A stretch of 64,000 nucleotides of DNA from Halorubrum sp. DM2 (lineage in GTDB: Archaea > Halobacteriota > Halobacteria > Halobacteriales > Haloferacaceae): positions 2,865,773 through 2,929,772 of the forward strand of contig NZ_LR594487.1 in NCBI RefSeq assembly GCF_901686465.1, in the 5' to 3' direction. Under the pieces are notes generated by a model. That model was not told where the DNA came from and did not search any database. It saw only the letters and a list, made by a program, of their open reading frames with translations. Both the position numbers and the translations under genes were made by a program. Below are positions 59,807 through 64,000 of this stretch, piece after piece (positions within the stretch are counted from its first letter, which is position 1; every line of letters begins with the position of its first letter).

Positions 59807-59943
59807 ACGACGTTCTCCGTCCGGGCGACATTGAACGATCCGACTGGCAGTCCGGGCGACCGGGCGGAGGCGCGCCACCGACCGAGAGTAAGCTCCACCG
59901 ACCGAGTAGTAAGACAGTTACCACGCGGCCCGCTGGAGGGCGT

Positions 59944-61233
59944 ATGGACGTACTCGACGTCGCGGCGCGCGCGACCGACACCGGCCCGGTGTGTTCCGCC
60001 TGCCTCGGCCGGCTCGTCGCCGACCGGAGCTTCGGGCTGTCGAACGCCGACCGCGGCTCGGCGCTCCGGGTGTCGCTCGCGCTGCGCGACGACGAGGACC
60101 ACGAGCCGGTCGACACCGCGGACTGCTGGGTCTGCGAGGGGCGCTGTACCGAGTTCGACGAGTGGGCCGAACGCGCAGCCGCGGCGGTCGAGGGCGTCGA
60201 GTTCGCCACGTACAACGTCGGCACGCGCCCGCCGCCGCTGATCGAGGAGAACGAGGCGCTGCTCCGCGCGGACGCCGGTCTCGACGAGGACGCGGGCGAG
60301 CCGTTCAAATCGGAGTTCAACCGCGAGGTCGGCAAGCGGGTCGGCCGGGTCACCGACGCCGAGGTCTCCTTCGACCGCCCGGACGTCCAGTTCACGATCG
60401 ACCTCGCGGAAGACGAGATCGACGCGAAGGTGAACTCGACGTTCGTCTACGGCCGATATCGGAAGCTGGAGCGCGACATCCCGCAGACGGAGTGGCCCTG
60501 CCGAGAGTGTAAGGGGTCTGGACGGCAGGGTGCGGACCCCTGCGACCACTGCGGCGGCTCCGGCTACCTCTACGACGACAGCGTCGAGGAGTACACCGCG
60601 CCGGTCGTCGAAGACGTGACCGACGGAACGGAGGCGACGTTCCACGGCGCGGGCCGCGAGGACGTCGACGCGCTCATGCTCGGCACCGGGCGACCGTTCG
60701 TGATCGAGATCGAGGAGCCGCGTCGACGGCGGGTCGACACCGACCGCCTCCAGGCCGACATCAACGCGTTCGCCGACGGCGCGGTCGAGGTCGAGGGCCT
60801 CCGCCTCGCCACCTACGATATGGTCGAACGCGTGAAGGAACACGACGCCGGCAAGCGCTACCGCGCCGCGGTGACCTTCGACGCCGACGTCGACGCCGAC
60901 GCGCTCGCCGCGGCGATCGAGACGCTGGAGGGGGCGACCGTCGAGCAGTACACCCCGAACCGGGTGGACCACCGGCGCGCGAGCATCACGCGCGAGCGCG
61001 ACGTGTACGAGGCGACCGCCGAACTGGAAGAGGGCGACCCCCGCCACGCGACCGTCGAGATCCGCGGGGAGGGCGGCCTCTATATCAAGGAGCTGATCTC
61101 GGGCGACGAGGGCCGGACGGAGCCGAGCCTCGCGGGCCTGCTCGGCGTCGGTGCCGAGGTGACCGCGCTCGACGTGCTCGCGGTCGAGGGCGAGGACGAA
61201 CCGTTCGAGCGCGAGGAGTTCTTCCGGGAGTAA
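59944..61233 (+). CDS. pus10: tRNA pseudouridine synthase Pus10
   Basis: 429 residues. Makes pseudouridine 54 and 55 in the T-arm of archaeal tRNAs. Two N-terminal Cys pairs (CSACLGRL; CWVCEGRC), a THUMP-like region, then a DnaJ-type zinc element CRECKGSG...CDHCGGSG (about 184-205) and the catalytic domain with Asp in GAGREDVDALMLGTGRPFVI (about 236-255). The zinc element in this position is, as far as I recall, usual in archaeal Pus10. ATG at 59944 with a CAGTTACC element about 24 bases upstream. Confidence 0.93.
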   Translation: MDVLDVAARATDTGPVCSACLGRLVADRSFGLSNADRGSALRVSLALRDDEDHEPVDTADCWVCEGRCTEFDEWAERAAAAVEGVEFATYNVGTRPPPLIEENEALLRADAGLDEDAGEPFKSEFNREVGKRVGRVTDAEVSFDRPDVQFTIDLAEDEIDAKVNSTFVYGRYRKLERDIPQTEWPCRECKGSGRQGADPCDHCGGSGYLYDDSVEEYTAPVVEDVTDGTEATFHGAGREDVDALMLGTGRPFVIEIEEPRRRRVDTDRLQADINAFADGAVEVEGLRLATYDMVERVKEHDAGKRYRAAVTFDADVDADALAAAIETLEGATVEQYTPNRVDHRRASITRERDVYEATAELEEGDPRHATVEIRGEGGLYIKELISGDEGRTEPSLAGLLGVGAEVTALDVLAVEGEDEPFEREEFFRE

Positions 61234-61304
61234 CGCCCGGAACCTCCCGGCGCAGGGGCGCGGGGGACGGGCGCTCGCTCGGAGCGTGGAACCAACGGGA
61301 TTTA

Positions 61305-61320
61305 TCTGACGAGCGTCAGA
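61305..61320 (+). promoter_or_regulatory. Perfect palindrome between TATA box and start of the universal-stress gene
   Basis: TCTGACG-AG-CGTCAGA. The preceding ATTTATC (61300-61306) is a TATA box 24-30 bases before the ATG at 61330, so the palindrome covers about -25 to -10. A protein bound there would block transcription. No regulator gene is adjacent. Confidence 0.6.
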
Positions 61321-61329
61321 CGTTCGCGT

Positions 61330-62034
61330 ATGAACGGGAGCGACGCCGACGGTGGAAGCACCGGAAAAGGCGGTGCCCGGAACGGCGGTGCTCGCGGCGG
61401 ATCGAGCGACTCGACCGCGAGCGGCGGGTCGGCCGCCGTCGACTCGCCCGCGGTCGGCGAGTCCGTGATCGGCCCCGCGGTCGACGACGCGAGCGACGTC
61501 CCCGCCGCGGCCGACGTGTCGCTGAACGGCGCGGACCGGGCGGAGCGTCCCGACCGCGTCTCCTCGGTCCTCGTCGCCGTCGGTCCCGGCCCCCACTCGG
61601 GAGCCACCGTCGACGTCGCGAAGGCGATCGCTGCGGCGACGGACGCGTGGCTCGAACTGTTCCACGTCGTCCCCTCGGACGCCGCGCTCGCCGATGCCGA
61701 TCCCGGCGACGACGCCACCGGAACTGTCGCCGACGCCCCGGACGACGCAGCGGACACCGACTACGACGCGGCGGGCGAGCGACTCCTCGACGCGGCCGAG
61801 TCGCGGCTCGGCGGCTTCGACCGCGCCGACCGGTGGCTCGTCGAGGACCGGACCGCGGCGGGCGCGGTCGTCGAGCAGTCGCCCTACTACGACCTGGTCG
61901 TCGTCGGCGCGCCCACGACGGGGACGGTCGGCCGGTTCGTCTTCGGCTCCACGACCGACACGGTCGTCGGCGACGCCGAGGTCCCGGTCGTCGTCGTCGA
62001 GGCCGCCGGCTCGACCGCGCTCGACGCGGAGTAG
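61330..62034 (+). CDS. Universal stress protein (UspA) family with long disordered N-terminus
   Basis: 234 residues. The first 75 are Gly/Ala/Ser/Asp low complexity. The UspA domain follows (about 76-230): RVSSVLVAVGPGPHSGATVD, DAWLELFHVVPSD, DRWLVEDRTAAGAVVEQSPY, YDLVVVGAPTTGTVGRFVFG, STTDTVVGDAEVPVVVVEAA. The ATP-type GxxG(9x)G motif is present in modified form (GAPTTGTVGRFVFGSTT). A second acidic insert sits at about 115-140. Promoter with palindrome upstream. Confidence 0.85.
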   Translation: MNGSDADGGSTGKGGARNGGARGGSSDSTASGGSAAVDSPAVGESVIGPAVDDASDVPAAADVSLNGADRAERPDRVSSVLVAVGPGPHSGATVDVAKAIAAATDAWLELFHVVPSDAALADADPGDDATGTVADAPDDAADTDYDAAGERLLDAAESRLGGFDRADRWLVEDRTAAGAVVEQSPYYDLVVVGAPTTGTVGRFVFGSTTDTVVGDAEVPVVVVEAAGSTALDAE

Positions 62035-62170
62035 GACGCGACGGCGCACTCCCGACGACGCTTTCAACGGTTCGCGCGTTCCACTCCGTCTTTCTCTTGT
62101 CGCCCTCCGGCTTCCCTCGCGTTCGCCGGTTTCTCCGCCCGTGCTAACGGTTCTCGCGTCGGCGACAGCG

Positions 62171-62195
62171 TTAAATCGGTGTACATACTTGTACA
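62171..62195 (+). promoter_or_regulatory. trp operon promoter with paired TGTACA (TRP-box-like) sites
   Basis: TTAAATC at 62171-62177 is the TATA element. Directly after it, TGTACA at 62180-62185 and TGTACA at 62190-62195 are separated by TACT. The start codon of trpD is at 62228. TGTACA is the published consensus of the TRP box bound by TrpY, the tryptophan-sensing regulator of Methanothermobacter. The pair covers the zone between TATA and the predicted transcription start, where a repressor would act. No trpY-like gene is within the window. Confidence 0.65.
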
Positions 62196-62227
62196 TCACA
62201 ACGCGGAATACTACATCGGTGGACATA

Positions 62228-63277
62228 ATGAATCTCAACGACACGGTCGAGCGCGTGACGGACGGGACGGATCTGACTGTCGACGAGGCGCGCGAGGCCG
62301 CGCGGCTCGTCTTCGAGGAGGCGACGGAGGCGCAGATCGGGGCGCTGCTCGCGGCGCTCCGCACGAAGGGCGAGACCGAGGCGGAGATCGCCGGCTTCGC
62401 GCAGGGGATGCGCGACGCCGCCCGGACGATCGAGCCGGACCGCGAGCCGCTCGTCGACACCTGTGGGACCGGCGGCGACGACTACGACACGATCAACGTC
62501 TCGACGACCGCCGCGATCGTCGCCGCGGGTGCCGGGGTGCCGATCGCCAAGCACGGCAACTACTCGGTCTCCTCCTCCTCCGGGAGCGCCGACGTGCTGG
62601 AGGTCGCGGGAGCCGACGTCGAGGCCGAACCCCCGGCCGTCGAGGACGCCATCGAGGCGGACGGGATCGGCTTCATGCTCGCGCCCGTGTTCCACCCGGC
62701 GATGAAGGCCGTCATCGGCCCGCGCAAGGAACTCGGGATGCGCACGATCTTCAACGTCCTCGGGCCGCTCACCAACCCCGCCGGTGCCGACGCGCAGGTG
62801 CTCGGCGTGTACGACCCGGACCTCGTCCCGGTCATCGCCCGGTCGCTCGCGCACATGCCGGTCGAGCGCGCCCTCGTCGTCCACGGCGCGGGGATGGACG
62901 AAATCGGGATCCACGACGACACCGTGGCCGCCGAGGTCGACGGCGACGAGGTCACGGAGTTCACGATCACGCCGGAGGAGCTCGGACTCGACCGCGCGCC
63001 GATCGAGGCGGTCGCGGGCGGGACGCCCGAGGAGAACGCCGCGGACCTCCGCGGGATCGTCGACGGCTCCGTCACGGGAGCGAAGCGCGACCTGATCCTC
63101 GCGAACGCGGGCGCTGCCATCTACGTCGCCGGCGAGGCCGACTCGCTCGAAGCGGGCGTCGAGCGCGCCGCCGAGGCGATCGACTCCGGCGCGGCCGCCG
63201 AGAAGTTCGCGGCGCTGTGCGGCGACGACGAGCCGGTCGAGGAGGGATCCGGCGTGACCGCGGAGGACGACGACTGA
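62228..63277 (+). CDS. trpD: Anthranilate phosphoribosyltransferase
   Basis: 349 residues. Transfers phosphoribosyl from PRPP to anthranilate. Family motifs: DTCGTGGDDYDTINVSTTAA (PRPP loop), KHGNYSVSSSSGSADVLEVA, FMLAPVFHPAMKAVIGPRKE, GMRTIFNVLGPLTNPAGADA. Start ATG at 62228. The acidic C-terminal tail is about 15 residues. Its stop overlaps the trpF start by one base (TGATG). First gene of a trpDFE unit, an order known from Haloferax. Confidence 0.96.
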   Translation: MNLNDTVERVTDGTDLTVDEAREAARLVFEEATEAQIGALLAALRTKGETEAEIAGFAQGMRDAARTIEPDREPLVDTCGTGGDDYDTINVSTTAAIVAAGAGVPIAKHGNYSVSSSSGSADVLEVAGADVEAEPPAVEDAIEADGIGFMLAPVFHPAMKAVIGPRKELGMRTIFNVLGPLTNPAGADAQVLGVYDPDLVPVIARSLAHMPVERALVVHGAGMDEIGIHDDTVAAEVDGDEVTEFTITPEELGLDRAPIEAVAGGTPEENAADLRGIVDGSVTGAKRDLILANAGAAIYVAGEADSLEAGVERAAEAIDSGAAAEKFAALCGDDEPVEEGSGVTAEDDD

Positions 63278-63921
63278 TGGCGCGCGTGAAGATCTGCGGG
63301 ATCACCGACGCGGCCGACCTCCGCGCCGCGGTCGAGGCCGGCGCGGACGCGGTCGGCGTCATCACCGAGGTCCCGATCGACTCGCCGCGCGAGGTCGACC
63401 CGGCGACGGCCGCGGAGCTGCTCGCCGACGTGCCGCCGTTCGTCACGGCGACGCTCGTGACGATGCCGGAGTCGGCCGAGCGCGCGGCCGAACTCGCCCG
63501 GACGATAGCGCCGGACGCGATCCAGCTCCACGGCGAGTGGACCGTCGACGAACTGCGGTACGTCCGCGCGGAGACGGAACGCAAGGTGTTGCTCACGGTC
63601 GACGCCGCCGACTCGGCCCGCGCGGAGGAGTTCGACGGCGCGGTCGACGCGCTGGTGATCGACTCCACCGACGATTCGGGGGCGGGCGGCACGGGCAAGA
63701 CCCACGACTGGAAGGCGACCGGCGAGCTCGCCGCCCGGCTCACCACGCCCGTCGTGTTAGCAGGCGGACTCACGGCCGACAACGTCGCCGAAGCCGTGCG
63801 CGTCGCCGACCCCTTCGCGGTCGACGTCGCCTCGGGCGTCGAGATCGAGGGCGGGCGGAAGGACCACAACGCGGTGGCCCGGTTCGTCGCCAACGCGGGC
63901 CGGGAGATGGAGCTGGCATGA
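63277..63921 (+). CDS. trpF: Phosphoribosylanthranilate isomerase
   Basis: 214-residue TIM barrel that opens phosphoribosylanthranilate to CdRP. VKICGITDAADLRAAVEAGA with the catalytic Cys, then IQLHGEWTVDELRYVRAETE, VVLAGGLTADNVAEAVRVAD and DVASGVEIEGGRKDHNAVAR; the catalytic Asp is probably in ALVIDSTDDSG. The ATG at 63277 is fixed by the overlap with trpD. It ends in a four-base overlap with trpE. Confidence 0.95.
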   Translation: MARVKICGITDAADLRAAVEAGADAVGVITEVPIDSPREVDPATAAELLADVPPFVTATLVTMPESAERAAELARTIAPDAIQLHGEWTVDELRYVRAETERKVLLTVDAADSARAEEFDGAVDALVIDSTDDSGAGGTGKTHDWKATGELAARLTTPVVLAGGLTADNVAEAVRVADPFAVDVASGVEIEGGRKDHNAVARFVANAGREMELA

Positions 63922-64000
63922 GCGACGACGCGGCGTCGGACGGCGACGCGTCCGTCCTCACCTCCCTCGACCGCTCGAAGGCCGAGTTCGTCGACCTCGC
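63918..64000 (+). CDS. trpE: Anthranilate synthase component I, N-terminal fragment
   Basis: Only 27 codons are inside the window: MSDDAASDGDASVLTSLDRS followed by KAEFVDL. No family motif is reached. The call rests on the trpD-trpF-trpE order of haloarchaeal tryptophan operons, the ATGA overlap with trpF and an N-terminus (SLDRSKAEFVDLA) of the kind that precedes the TrpE core. Confidence 0.7.
   Translation, partial: MSDDAASDGDASVLTSLDRSKAEFVDL

Noticed and set aside
59680-62460. 926-codon minus-strand frame
   Set aside because: It runs antisense to pus10, the universal-stress gene and trpD with no family motif; an artefact of GC-rich DNA.

Overview
The window is a contiguous piece of a haloarchaeal chromosome. 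Supporting signs are GC-rich third positions, very acidic proteins (Asp/Glu-rich tails and linkers), TATA-like boxes placed about 25-30 bases before start codons (leaderless transcripts), twin-arginine lipoproteins, and many families I know only from Halobacteria (HalX response regulator, halocyanin-like protein, DUF5799, DUF6360, TbsP-like regulator, gamma-glutamylcysteine ligase, Pus10). Gene content and a long structured intergenic element at 57485-57780 fit Halorubrum or a close relative; the genus is inference. No rRNA, tRNA, CRISPR array, insertion sequence or prophage was seen.

Layout. 1-10 kb: 3' end of an aldehyde dehydrogenase, TbsP-like regulator, aldo/keto reductase, phosphotransferase, a large protein with a degenerate CHAT-like C-terminus behind an 11-bp inverted repeat, small haloarchaeal proteins, a halocyanin-like cupredoxin, and menaquinone genes menC/menA. 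10-13 kb: ABC importer (binding protein, permease, ATPase) of unknown substrate. 13-21.5 kb: branched-chain amino acid cluster leuA-ilvB-ilvN-ilvC-leuC-leuD-leuB, with most junctions overlapping by 1-4 bases. leuA carries an apparent frameshift near its start. The leuA-ilvB gap holds a promoter, a possible 24-codon leaderless leader peptide and a hairpin over its stop codon.

21.5-33.5 kb: UPF0212 protein, XRE-CBS regulator, two overlapping tiny acidic genes, ferredoxin-type nitrite/sulfite reductase, HalX regulator, purM, a TraB/site-2-protease operon, membrane HTH protein, bifunctional nuclease-like protein, thioesterase, GIY-YIG protein and DCC thioredoxin-like protein. 33.5-36.5 kb: zinc/manganese-type ABC importer operon behind an 18-bp palindrome. 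36.5-41 kb: YbaK deacylase, SBDS, zinc-finger protein, FG-GAP/UnbV protein and DICT-domain protein. 41-49 kb: glycerol catabolism, with glpABC divergent from glpK and a putative glycerol transporter.

49-60 kb: Cdc6/Orc1-like ATPase with a degraded Walker B, phosphoglycolate phosphatase, RNase P component 4, Trm112-like protein, exosome-linked RNA-binding protein, CoA-disulfide-reductase-like flavoprotein, coaD, gshA, the structured repeat, lipoprotein, DoxX and endonuclease III. 60-64 kb: pus10, a universal-stress protein behind a palindrome, and the start of trpD-trpF-trpE, whose promoter carries two TGTACA boxes like the TRP boxes of the methanogen regulator TrpY.

The main biosynthetic themes are isoleucine/valine/leucine, tryptophan, menaquinone, CoA and gamma-glutamylcysteine, plus glycerol use and metal uptake.
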